Shown here one piece after another: positions 51,180 through 59,420 of a stretch of 64,000 nucleotides of DNA. Source of the DNA: JAJYKC01 sp035545735 (lineage in GTDB: Bacteria; Acidobacteriota; Terriglobia; Bryobacterales; Bryobacteraceae); assembly GCA_035545735.1 (NCBI GenBank), contig DASZXS010000024.1, positions 20,394 to 84,393 of the forward strand, written 5' to 3'. The notes beneath the pieces were generated by a model. It saw only the letters and a list, made by a program, of their open reading frames with translations. It searched no databases and had not been told where the DNA came from. A program made the position numbers and the translations under genes. The stretch's first letter is position 1, and the number at the start of each line of letters is the position of its first letter.

Positions 51180-53153
51180 TTGTCGGTGCGGCAGACTTGG
51201 CTCGTTCTTACCGTTGCTTGTCCTCTCCTGATTTCCGGCGTCTATGCTCAGGCCGCGAACAATCCCGTTCTTGCGGTGAATCCGGCGACCGGAATTTATA
51301 ACTGGAAACTCCCGCCGAACCAGGCGGCGGTGGTGACTTTCAAGGCAACGGGCGGGACGGCCCCTTACTCGTTTGCCGTCGCATCGGAGACCGTTCCGAC
51401 CGGAATGACGTTCGACGGCGCCAAGGGAACACTCAGCGGAACGCCGTCCGTCGCGGGTTTTTTCCCGTTCAGCGTGCAAGTGACCGATAGCCAAGGCAAC
51501 TCTTCCGTCACGCCTGTGAGCTTCACCATTGTGGGAACGGGTCCGATGATTCTCACGCAGACGCTGCCGAATGCGCAGTCCGGCGTTTCTTATTACATCG
51601 GGCTTGCCGCGGTCGGCGGCCATCCGGGAACCGCGCCTTACACCTACACCTGGTATGTCAGCGCCGGGACATTGCCGCCGGGAATCCAATTCAACAACGG
51701 GTTCTTTTCGGGCACGCCGTTTATTACCGGGGCATTTAACTTTGTGGTAACTGTCAAGGACTTCACCGGCGCGTCGTATATTCAGCCGCTAACCCTGACC
51801 GTGGTTTCGCTGACCATCGATATAACTACGCTGCCCGACGCGGTCCAAGGTTCGGCGTACAGCCAGACGTTTTCGGCCGCAAACGGCGCTCCGCCGCTTT
51901 ACTGGTCGATCGCGAGTGGGACGCTGCCCAACGGGCTGATATTTTCACACTCCGGCGTCCTGAGCGGCACGCCGGAATCCGCGGGACTTTTTGTTTTCAC
52001 CGTCCAGGTGAGCGATGGAGCGAACCGTACCGCGCAGCAGCAGATGACCCTGAACGTGATTCCGCTGCTTCCGCTGGTAGTGACGTCCAAGACGATCCCA
52101 ACCGCCGTGCAGGGGCAGCCATACTCAGTGACGTTAGGCGCCACCGGGGGAAACCCGCCCTATCAATGGTCGCTGTTCTCCGGGGTTCTGCCCCCGGGCA
52201 TCACGTTGAATGCGGCGAGCGGACTTCTCAGCGGTACAACCACTCAGCTTGGCCAGTTTCCGGCGGAGTTTCAGGTGCGCGACCAGAACGGCACAACCGC
52301 CCGAGTTGCGCTGACGCTGGTGGTGGAAGTGCCGAAGCCGGCAATTTCCTCGGTGGTGAACGGCGCCAGTTTTTCGCCGGGTAACTTCGCTTCGCCGGGC
52401 TCCATTTTGAGCGTCTTCGCGTCCAGCCTGGGCTCGCAGGATCAGCTCAACGGCTTTCCCGCAACGAGCCTCCTGGGTGTGACCGTTACCTTGAATGGAA
52501 AGCCCGCACCTTTGTTCGCGGTCGCGGGGACTAAGAATCAAATCAATCTGATGGTTCCCTGGGACGCTCCCGCCTCGGGCACGGTGGATGTGGAAGTCAC
52601 TTCGCCGAATGGAAGCAGCGCGGCGTATTCGATGAATCTGGAGCCATCCGCTCCCGGTATTTTCCGCGTCACGGACCCATCATCGCCAAGCCGGCGTTTC
52701 GCGGTGGCATTATTTTCCGGATCGGCATGGCTGGCTCTGCCGTCCGCCACGGCGGCGGCTTTGCACATTGCAACGAACTGCACCGCGGGGCATGTGAACA
52801 AACGGTCGGCGTGCGGGCAGCCCGCCAAGGCCGGGGACATCCTCGAAATTTTTACCACCGGGCTGGGTTTGACCGTCCCGAAAAATAATCCGGCGGCCAA
52901 ACCCCTGTCCGGCGCCCAACTGGCGCCGGCGAATGGAGACCCTCTCTACGCCACGGTTCTGAGCCCGTCTGTGACCATTGGGGGAGCGGCGGCGGAAGTG
53001 CTGTTCTCGGGGGCCGCGCCGGGATTTGCCGGCCTGTATCAAGTGAACGTCGTGGTTCCGGGTTCGGCTCCCGCAGGGGATGCCGTCCCCGTTCGCATTA
53101 CGATGCCGAACGGGCTGAACGACGAGGCTCCCATCGCTATTGCCGGTCCGTGA
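51180..53153 (+). CDS. Exported putative-Ig repeat protein with Solibacter-type C-terminal domain
   Basis: A 657-residue exported protein. After the signal peptide (TWLVLTVACPLLISGVYAQ) come four to five putative-Ig (He_PIG) repeats with the typical LPxGLxxxxxxGxLSGTP pattern, such as TLPNGLIFSHSGVLSGTPESAGLF. The C-terminal 250 residues begin SVVNGASFSPGNFASPGSIL and include QINLMVPWDAPASGTVDVEV, ILEIFTTGLGL and GLYQVNVVVPGSAPAGDAVPV, which is the Solibacter uncharacterised C-terminal domain. This is a strong sign of Bryobacterales. The start (TTG at 51180 or GTG at 51186) is uncertain. Its last 17 bp overlap the convergent CDF gene. Probably a cell-surface protein. Confidence 0.85.
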   Translation: MSVRQTWLVLTVACPLLISGVYAQAANNPVLAVNPATGIYNWKLPPNQAAVVTFKATGGTAPYSFAVASETVPTGMTFDGAKGTLSGTPSVAGFFPFSVQVTDSQGNSSVTPVSFTIVGTGPMILTQTLPNAQSGVSYYIGLAAVGGHPGTAPYTYTWYVSAGTLPPGIQFNNGFFSGTPFITGAFNFVVTVKDFTGASYIQPLTLTVVSLTIDITTLPDAVQGSAYSQTFSAANGAPPLYWSIASGTLPNGLIFSHSGVLSGTPESAGLFVFTVQVSDGANRTAQQQMTLNVIPLLPLVVTSKTIPTAVQGQPYSVTLGATGGNPPYQWSLFSGVLPPGITLNAASGLLSGTTTQLGQFPAEFQVRDQNGTTARVALTLVVEVPKPAISSVVNGASFSPGNFASPGSILSVFASSLGSQDQLNGFPATSLLGVTVTLNGKPAPLFAVAGTKNQINLMVPWDAPASGTVDVEVTSPNGSSAAYSMNLEPSAPGIFRVTDPSSPSRRFAVALFSGSAWLALPSATAAALHIATNCTAGHVNKRSACGQPAKAGDILEIFTTGLGLTVPKNNPAAKPLSGAQLAPANGDPLYATVLSPSVTIGGAAAEVLFSGAAPGFAGLYQVNVVVPGSAPAGDAVPVRITMPNGLNDEAPIAIAGP

Positions 53154-53781
53154 TCGCAGCGGGTATTCGTAGAGCTCCCAATTCGCCGGAGGCTTGCCGC
53201 ACAATCAAACGGGCGCTTTGGAGGGCCAACCCGCCCATGATGCACGCGACGATAACGTCGGGCCATCCGGCGCCCGTCCCAAACACGCCCAGGGCGGCCA
53301 GCATTACCGCCAGGTTGCCGATGGCGTCGTTTCGGGAACACAGCCAGACGGAACGCATATTGCTGTCGCCGGAGCGATAGGACAACAGCAGCGCGGCGGT
53401 CAGGCCGTTCGCGACGAGCGCGGCGAAGCCCACCGCGCCCATCGTGAAGGATTCCGGCACGGCTCCGGAAAACGCGTGCCAGACCGCGTTGCCCAGCACC
53501 CAGATTCCGAAGGTCCCCATTGCCAGGCCCTTCATGAGCCCCGCGAGGGCGCGATGCCGGAGTCCCTTGCCGAGAATGAACAGGGTGATGCCGTAGGTTG
53601 CGGTGTCGGCCAGAAAATCCAGCGCGTCGGCCTGCAGAGATACCGAGCCGGCCGAGAGCCCGGCGATCACTTCCACGAGAAACATCGCGCCGTTCACGCC
53701 GAGCGCGCCCCAGAGGACACGCCGGTAGCGCTTGCCGGTTGCGCCGCTTTCGTGGGCGGTATGGCAGCAGCTTCCACTCAT
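53137..53781 (-). CDS. CDF-family metal cation exporter
   Basis: A 214-residue cation diffusion facilitator with about six hydrophobic segments and no long C-terminal domain. The first conserved segments are VNGAMFLVEVIAGLSAGSVSLQADALDFLADT (metal-site aspartates in SVSLQADALDFLAD) and the later RNDAIGNLAVMLAALGVFGTG, with the second-site Asn-Asp (SRNDAIGN). The N-terminus carries a possible metal-binding SGSCCHTAHE. It exports Zn, Cd, Co or similar ions from the cytoplasm. It is divergent from a MerR-type regulator with a shared operator at 53804-53824. Its tail overlaps the previous gene by 17 bp. Confidence 0.87.
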   Translation of the reverse strand: MSGSCCHTAHESGATGKRYRRVLWGALGVNGAMFLVEVIAGLSAGSVSLQADALDFLADTATYGITLFILGKGLRHRALAGLMKGLAMGTFGIWVLGNAVWHAFSGAVPESFTMGAVGFAALVANGLTAALLLSYRSGDSNMRSVWLCSRNDAIGNLAVMLAALGVFGTGAGWPDVIVACIMGGLALQSARLIVRQASGELGALRIPAAITDRQ

Positions 53782-53803
53782 GGACTTTCTTCCAGGATCG
53801 GGT

Positions 53804-53824
53804 CTATAGTAACTATAGGGTCAA
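53804..53824 (-). promoter_or_regulatory. MerR-type operator and -35 box for the CDF exporter
   Basis: CTATAG at 53804-53809 and CTATAG at 53813-53818 form a perfect dyad with three central bases (TAA). Immediately beside it, on the minus strand, is TTGACC (53824-53819), a -35 box. The order TTGACC then the dyad closely follows known PbrR/CadR promoters, where the MerR protein binds between -35 and -10 in a 19-base spacer. The -10 expected here (GATCCT) is poor. This fits regulation of the CDF gene by the adjacent MerR protein. Confidence 0.75.
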
Positions 53825-53828
53825 GCGA

Positions 53829-54251
53829 ATGAAATTCCAAGGGTGCCTGAGCATCGGAGAATTGTCCAAGTCCACCGGGATCAAGGTGGTGACGATCCGC
53901 TATTACGAACAGATCCGTCTCTTGCCGGTTCCCGCCCGGACGGAGGGAAACTACCGGATGTACAAAGACGAGCACGTGGCGCGTCTCCGCTTCATCCGCC
54001 GCTGCCGGGACCTGGGGTTCACGCTCGATGAAGTGCGGGATTTGCTGCAGCTTTCCGAACAGGGCGGAAAGCAATGCGCGGGTATCGACCGGATCGCGGA
54101 GAAGCATCTGAATGAAATCAACCAGAAGATCGCCGATCTGCGAAAGCTCGCGGGCGAACTAAGGCGCATCAACCGGAGTTGTTCGGGAACGGGCGCGGTC
54201 GAGGATTGCCGGATTCTTCAGGCGCTCTCGCCGGCGGCTGGCCGGGGATAA
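53829..54251 (+). CDS. MerR-family metal-sensing regulator (Pb/Cd/Zn type)
   Basis: A 140-residue transcription regulator. The ATG at 53829 begins the typical N-terminus MKFQGCLSIGELSKSTGIKVVTIRYYEQIRLLP; a longer frame upstream runs through the operator and is not real. The HTH is followed by a dimerisation helix and the cysteines C83, C118 and C127 (KQCAGID, RSCSGTGAVEDCRIL), which match the metal triad of PbrR/CadR/ZntR-like sensors. It should activate the divergent CDF exporter from the operator at 53804-53824. Whether Pb, Cd or Zn is the ligand cannot be decided here. Confidence 0.88.
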   Translation: MKFQGCLSIGELSKSTGIKVVTIRYYEQIRLLPVPARTEGNYRMYKDEHVARLRFIRRCRDLGFTLDEVRDLLQLSEQGGKQCAGIDRIAEKHLNEINQKIADLRKLAGELRRINRSCSGTGAVEDCRILQALSPAAGRG

Positions 54252-54339
54252 CTCCGGCCCGGACGGGGCTCGGCTCGTGCGGGTATCGCGCCTGCGGCTT
54301 GCGCCGTTGGCGGAGAAAGCCAAATGCTCTCGTTTTTAG

Positions 54340-54415
<76 letters not shown>

Positions 54416-54493
54416 GTTCTTGCGGGGGAAAACAGAGGGTTTTGCCGGCGCCTGGCGACGCCAACTTTCACAGTATAGCATCGCCGCCCCGGA

Positions 54494-56347
54494 CTACGCC
54501 GTGTCCTTGCTTTCGGCGTTTTGCGGCAGCGCGGCGGCCGCGATCTGGGCGATATCCAGCAGTTTCGGACCGTTGGAAGACGCGAGCGCGTCCCGCAGCA
54601 TCGTGTTGCAAAACGGGCAGGCGGCGCCTACCACGTCGGCCCCGGTCGCGGCCAGTTCCTGCGCGCGATTCCTGCTGACCCGCTCGCCTTTTTCCTCGCC
54701 TAGAAACACCAGTCCTCCTCCCGCGCCGCAGCAGAAGGAGCGCTCCCGCGCGCGCGGGGGATCGATCAATTCCGCAAACTGCCCGATCACCTGCCGGGGC
54801 TCGTCATAGGTTCCGCGGTACCGTCCCAGGTAGCACGGGTCGTGATAGACCACCTTCTGGCCACCGTTCGCGCCGGGCAATTTGTCGCGGTACCGCGCCA
54901 TGAATTCGCTATGATGCTCGATCTCCGGGGGCGCGCCGTATTCCTTCCAGTCCGTTCCGATGGTTCGGACACAATGCGGACAAATGGAGACAATTTTCCG
55001 GACCTTGCTCTGCTGCAGGTTTCCCAGATTCGCCTCCGCCAGTTGCTGGAAGGCGAGGTCGTTGCCAAGCCGGCGCGCCGGATCGCCGGTGCAGCGCTCT
55101 TTCCGCAGCACGCCGAAACTGGTCCCCAGGTGCCGCATCACCTGCGCGAACGATGCGATGATCTCCCGCCCTTGCGGATCGTAGCCGCCCATGCAGCCGA
55201 GCCACAAACAATATTCCTGCGTCCCATCAAAAATCGGGAGCGCCTGCTTCTGAATAAATTTCTCGCGTTCGGTTGACGGAAAACCGAGGGAATTTCCATT
55301 GCGTTCCAGGTTGAGGAACAGCTTGGTGCCGTAATCGTCTTCCCATTTCCCCGTGTTGACCGCGCCGCGCCGCAAGCCGACGATCATCGGCAGATGCTGC
55401 ACGCCCACCGGGCATTGAAATTCGCAGGCGCCGCAGGTGGTACATTGAAACGCCGCTTCCTGGGAAAGATGCTTCCCGAGCAGCGGCTCTTCGCTCTCCG
55501 GTCCCGCGTCGTTCAGGTAGGCGCGGAAGCCGAGCGCGATCTCTTTCGGGTTGAGAGTCTTGCCCGTGTTGTACGCCGGGCAATGCTCGGTGCAACGCCC
55601 GCACTCCACGCACGTGTATGCCTGCAGGGAGAGCAGTTGGGTGATGTCCTTGCCGCTGTCGAGCCCGAAATCGTCGTCGCCCGACAGAGGAGGAATTTTG
55701 CTGAACCCGTCCCGCTTCAGAAAAATGGTTGCCGGGCTCAACATCAGGTGCAAATGTTTGGTGTGGGGCACCAGCGGCAGGAAGCCTAGAATCGTCAGCG
55801 TATGCGTCCACCACAGCCACCGGTTTTCCGCCATTCCGGGAACGAAGGTGGCGAGATAGGTCACCATCAGGACAAGGATCAAGAGCGCAATGATGCCGCT
55901 CTCCGCCTTCACCTCTCCCAGCCAGCGGGGACGGACCGCGAACCGGCGGATGAATAATCCGGTGATTCCAATGGCGACCAGCACGGCAAAGACGGCTGCA
56001 AAATAGAAATAGATGCGGCCGAAGACCGTTTCGCGCGGCAGAATGTCCACGCCGAAGCCCTCTCCAAAATGGTTCACCGTCACCAGCGCGAAGGCGCAAA
56101 ACCCCCAGAAAACCAGCGCATGCGCCAAGCCCGGCAACGGACGCTCACGGATCACCTTGCCTTGCAGCAGCACTTCCCAAACGAATGCGGCCGTGCGTTT
56201 TGCGATGTCGCCGAGCTGGAAATCCGGATCCTTCCTCGATCTCCGGATGCGGCTCCACACTCCGCCAAACCGCATCCAAAAGCCGTAGACGGAGGCGGCC
56301 ATCAGGACAACCAGCAACGCGGTTTCAACGCCGGTGATGTGCACCAT
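54494..56347 (-). CDS. HdrD/GlpC-like Fe-S membrane oxidoreductase with NarI-like N-terminus
   Basis: A 617-residue fusion. The first 200 residues are membrane-spanning (about five helices; VALLVVLMAASVYGFW, VFWGFCAFALVTVNHFG, ALLILVLMVTYLATFV), like the haem-b subunit of nitrate reductase/HdrE type. Then two [4Fe-4S] motifs, CVECGRCTEHCPAY and CTTCGACEFQCPVG, and two cysteine-rich CCG domains (CLWLGCMGGYD ... CPHCVRT and HDPCYLGRYRG ... FCCGAGGGLVFLGEE ... CPFCNTM). Such proteins move electrons between quinols and a cytoplasmic partner. No HdrABC genes are nearby, so the partner is unknown. It has its own unit, divergent from the decarboxylase gene. Confidence 0.87.
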   Translation of the reverse strand: MVHITGVETALLVVLMAASVYGFWMRFGGVWSRIRRSRKDPDFQLGDIAKRTAAFVWEVLLQGKVIRERPLPGLAHALVFWGFCAFALVTVNHFGEGFGVDILPRETVFGRIYFYFAAVFAVLVAIGITGLFIRRFAVRPRWLGEVKAESGIIALLILVLMVTYLATFVPGMAENRWLWWTHTLTILGFLPLVPHTKHLHLMLSPATIFLKRDGFSKIPPLSGDDDFGLDSGKDITQLLSLQAYTCVECGRCTEHCPAYNTGKTLNPKEIALGFRAYLNDAGPESEEPLLGKHLSQEAAFQCTTCGACEFQCPVGVQHLPMIVGLRRGAVNTGKWEDDYGTKLFLNLERNGNSLGFPSTEREKFIQKQALPIFDGTQEYCLWLGCMGGYDPQGREIIASFAQVMRHLGTSFGVLRKERCTGDPARRLGNDLAFQQLAEANLGNLQQSKVRKIVSICPHCVRTIGTDWKEYGAPPEIEHHSEFMARYRDKLPGANGGQKVVYHDPCYLGRYRGTYDEPRQVIGQFAELIDPPRARERSFCCGAGGGLVFLGEEKGERVSRNRAQELAATGADVVGAACPFCNTMLRDALASSNGPKLLDIAQIAAAALPQNAESKDTA

Positions 56348-56445
56348 ACAAGGTTAGAGTGTAAAACAAAAGACTGACGGAGCATCCTATTCGCTACTAT
56401 GAAAGGTGCTGGTTTTCGCTGCGTTGCCGACTCCGGAGGATAAGT

Positions 56446-57396
56446 TTGCGTTTCTTGATTTCCGGCGCTGCCGGGTTTATCGGGTCCCATCTGTGCGACC
56501 GTCTATGGGCGGATGGCCACCGCATCATCGCCGTTGACAATCTGATCACCGGCTCAGAACACAACATCGAGCATTTGCTCGGACGCCCGCGGTTCGAATT
56601 TCTCCGCCACGACGCCACGCAGCCGGTGCGGGTTTCCGGAACGCTGGACGGGGTCTGGCATCTGGCCTCCCTGGCGAGCCCCAAGGATTATCTGGATCAT
56701 CCCATCGAGACGTTGGAATCCGGCTCCACCGCTACGCGCAATTTGTTGGAACTGGCGCGCCAGCATGACGCGGCATTTCTGCTGACGTCCACGTCGGAAT
56801 GCTACGGCGACCCCCTGGTTCATCCTCAGGTGGAAACCTATTGGGGCAATGTGAATCCAGTGGGCCCCCGCTCCTGCTACGACGAGAGCAAGCGCTACGC
56901 CGAAGCGATGACCATGGCGTACCACCGCGTCCATGGGGTTCGCACGCACATCGCGCGAATCTTCAACACGTATGGACCGCGCATGCAACTGAACGATGGC
57001 CGCGTGGTCCCGGCCTTTCTGGACCAGGCGCTTCGCGGCGAGCCGTTGACCGTATTTGGCGACGGAAAGCAGACTCGCAGCTTTTGCTATGTCAGCGATC
57101 TGGTCGATGGCCTGGTGCGCCTGATGAATTCGGACGAGCGTTATCCCGTGAACCTGGGCAATCCGCAGGAGTTGACCATTCTCGAGTTCGCCGAGCGCAT
57201 CCGCGAGCTTACCGGATCCTGCGTGCCGGTTGAATATCGCCCGCTGCCGCAGGACGACCCGCGCCAGCGCCAGCCCGACATCAACAAAGCCATAGCCATT
57301 CTAGGCTGGAGTCCAAAGGTAACGCTGGAGGAAGGGATCCGGCTTACCGTGGACTATTTCAAGAAGAAAATCGAGACCGCGCCAGCGCTTTCCTGA
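56446..57396 (+). CDS. UDP-glucuronate decarboxylase (UDP-xylose synthase) like SDR
   Basis: A 316-residue extended SDR that makes UDP-xylose from UDP-glucuronate. The NAD motif is GAAGFIGSH, the active site YDESK (Y and K at about 145 and 149), and the family signatures LASLASPKDYLDHPIETL, WGNVNPVGPRSCYDESKRYAE and GDGKQTRSFCYVSDLVDGL are present, where UXS enzymes have GNVNPIGPRSCYDEGKR. The start is TTG at 56446, fixed by a strong GGAGG at 56435-56439. It is followed after 8 bp by a porin gene. The product could feed surface polysaccharide or glycosylation. Confidence 0.85.
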   Translation: MRFLISGAAGFIGSHLCDRLWADGHRIIAVDNLITGSEHNIEHLLGRPRFEFLRHDATQPVRVSGTLDGVWHLASLASPKDYLDHPIETLESGSTATRNLLELARQHDAAFLLTSTSECYGDPLVHPQVETYWGNVNPVGPRSCYDESKRYAEAMTMAYHRVHGVRTHIARIFNTYGPRMQLNDGRVVPAFLDQALRGEPLTVFGDGKQTRSFCYVSDLVDGLVRLMNSDERYPVNLGNPQELTILEFAERIRELTGSCVPVEYRPLPQDDPRQRQPDINKAIAILGWSPKVTLEEGIRLTVDYFKKKIETAPALS

Positions 57397-57404
57397 CCAT
57401 CTCT

Positions 57405-58751
57405 ATGAGGCCACGGGCCACCCTGCTGCTGCTCCTCCTCGCCCGTAGCCTCGGAGCTCAGACGCCGGGGGCCCAGGACGGCGGCGCGTCCGGGGAGGAG
57501 CGCTGGAGCGTCTATCTGCAATCGACGGCAATCGGGCAGGCGCATCCCGGTTTTCCCGCGGAGTACTCCGGGTTCAACAGCCTGCCGGATTATGCCGAGA
57601 AGCGAGTGTCGCTCACCGCGACGGTTTTCGCCGACTTCCGCCTCTGTTCGTTCGCGGATTTTGTCATCGATCCCGAGCTGGCCGGCGGGCGCGGCTTCGG
57701 ATACGTCAGCGGGATCGCCGGATTCACGAATGGAGAGATCCCGCGAGTGGCTGGAGCGGCGCCTTCCCCCTACATCGCACGCGCGTTTGTCCGCATCCGT
57801 GTTCCTCTTGGCCGGGAGCAGGAGCGTATGGAGAGCGCTCCGAATCAACTGGGAGGTTCCCAACCGGTGTCGAGCCTGACGATTATCGCCGGCAAGTTTT
57901 CCGTCACCGATTTCTTTGACAACAACACGTATAGCCATGACCCCCGCAGTGAATTCATAAATTGGTCTCTCATGTCGAACGGCGCCTGGGACTATCCCGC
58001 CGATGTGCGTGGATACACGGAAGGCATTGTCGAAGACCTACGCTTGCGGTCATGGTCTCTGCGCCATGCGACGGTGCTCGAACCGGAGCAGGCGAACGGA
58101 CGCACGTTGGATACTCGCATTGGAAAAAATCGAGGCGAGGTGGTGGAATTGGAACATCGGCACGCGCCTCTCCATCATCCGGGCGCGGTCCGTCTGCTGG
58201 GTTACTGGAATCGCGAAGACGCGGGAAACTTCAGGGAATCGCTGCAGGCCGCTGCCGCGACGGGAGAAGTTCCGGTGTTCGACACGTCGCGCCGCAACGG
58301 CGCCGCGAAATATGGATTTGGGGTGAATGTGGAACAGGAGATCCTGCGCGATCTGGGCGTCTTCGGACGCTACGGCTGGAGCGATGGAAAAACCGAAGCC
58401 TGGGCTTTCACTCAAATTGACCGCTCCGTTAGCGGCGGTGTATCGATTGGAGGCTGGTTTTGGAAGCGCCCCAGGGACCACGCCGGAGCGGCGGCGGTAC
58501 GCAACTATCTCTCAGGCGACCAGCGCGCATTTCTCGCCGCGGGCGGCATGGGCTTTTTGATCGGGGACGGCCGGTTAAATTACCACCCGGAATCCATTGT
58601 CGAGATTTACTATGCCGTTCCCATGCCACGCGGATTTACTTTAACCGGCGACTATCAGCATGTCGGCGATCCGGCGTATAACCGCGCTCGCGGACCGGTG
58701 GCGGTCTACAGCCTGCGGGTGCATTGGGAAAGCACGCTACGGGGCCACTAG
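57405..58751 (+). CDS. OprB-like carbohydrate porin
   Basis: A 448-residue outer-membrane porin of the carbohydrate-selective OprB family. The signal peptide RATLLLLLLARSLGAQ is followed by beta-strand-rich sequence. Recognisable segments are WSVYLQSTAIGQAHPGF, LTIIAGKFSVTDFFDNNTYSHDPRSEFINW (the family hallmark), GVFGRYGWSDGKTE, and the C-terminal DYQHVGDPAYNRARGPVAVYSLRVHWE. It lies 8 bp after the decarboxylase gene and probably in the same unit. It should admit sugars through the outer membrane. The last 15 bp overlap the convergent DtxR gene. Confidence 0.87.
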   Translation: MRPRATLLLLLLARSLGAQTPGAQDGGASGEERWSVYLQSTAIGQAHPGFPAEYSGFNSLPDYAEKRVSLTATVFADFRLCSFADFVIDPELAGGRGFGYVSGIAGFTNGEIPRVAGAAPSPYIARAFVRIRVPLGREQERMESAPNQLGGSQPVSSLTIIAGKFSVTDFFDNNTYSHDPRSEFINWSLMSNGAWDYPADVRGYTEGIVEDLRLRSWSLRHATVLEPEQANGRTLDTRIGKNRGEVVELEHRHAPLHHPGAVRLLGYWNREDAGNFRESLQAAAATGEVPVFDTSRRNGAAKYGFGVNVEQEILRDLGVFGRYGWSDGKTEAWAFTQIDRSVSGGVSIGGWFWKRPRDHAGAAAVRNYLSGDQRAFLAAGGMGFLIGDGRLNYHPESIVEIYYAVPMPRGFTLTGDYQHVGDPAYNRARGPVAVYSLRVHWESTLRGH

Positions 58752-59420
58752 CCCGGTTTTCGACACCGGCTGCACCCAGATCTTCTCCGCGGCGGGACGC
58801 CCGATCTGCACCGTTCGCGATCCGGCGCGCAGGGTCAGCGTGTCGTCATAATTTCGCGCGACCAGGATCAGCTTCACCCCGGGCCGGATATCGAGTTCAT
58901 GCAGATATTCGAGCAGGCGGCGATCTCGCTCGAAAACGCTCGCAACAAGCAGGGGCGAACTGGACGGGTCCGACTCGCTGAGAGTTCGCCAGCCGCGCCG
59001 CCGGCGGTCCGCCGGCGTATCTCCCGAAACACTGTTGCCGTGAGGACAAGCCTCTCCGGTTCCCAGCTTTTCGATCAGCTTGCTTTCAAAATCCGCCGAA
59101 ACGGCATGCTCGAGTTGTTCGGCTTCATCATGAACCTTGTACCACTCCATGCCGAACACCTCGGTCAGCATGCGTTCGATGAGCTGATGCCGCATCAGCA
59201 GGCGATTCGTAATTTCCCGTCCGGCAGGGGTGAGACGGATGTTGCCCTGTTTGCTGACGCGGATCAATTCGTCCCGCGTAAGGCGGCGGATTGCCATGGT
59301 GACCGCCGGGGCGGAGACATTCAACCAGCGGGCCAGCGTGGCCGCGATGACGGGTTCGTCTTCGCTCTCGGCCTCGGCGATCGCCTTGAGGTAATTCTCT
59401 TTAGAGATGGTAATCTTCAC
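58737..59420 (-). CDS. DtxR/MntR-family metal-dependent repressor
   Basis: A 227-residue regulator with an N-terminal winged helix (about 1-60: NYLKAIAEAESEDEPVIAATLARWLNVSAPAVTMAIRRL), a metal-binding dimerisation domain (about 65-140, with HQLIERMLTEVFGMEWYKVHDEAEQLEHAVS and CPHGNSV carrying the C/H metal ligands) and a C-terminal FeoA/SH3-like domain (about 160-220). It represses metal uptake when Fe(II) or Mn(II) is bound. It overlaps the beta-CASP gene by 4 bp and is translated with it. The tail overlaps the porin gene by 15 bp on the other strand. Confidence 0.87.
   Translation of the reverse strand: MKITISKENYLKAIAEAESEDEPVIAATLARWLNVSAPAVTMAIRRLTRDELIRVSKQGNIRLTPAGREITNRLLMRHQLIERMLTEVFGMEWYKVHDEAEQLEHAVSADFESKLIEKLGTGEACPHGNSVSGDTPADRRRRGWRTLSESDPSSSPLLVASVFERDRRLLEYLHELDIRPGVKLILVARNYDDTLTLRAGSRTVQIGRPAAEKIWVQPVSKTGLVAP

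Noticed and set aside
53598..53828. N-terminal extension of the MerR gene
   Set aside because: It would run through the operator and the CDF gene on the other strand, and the MerR family begins at the ATG at 53829.
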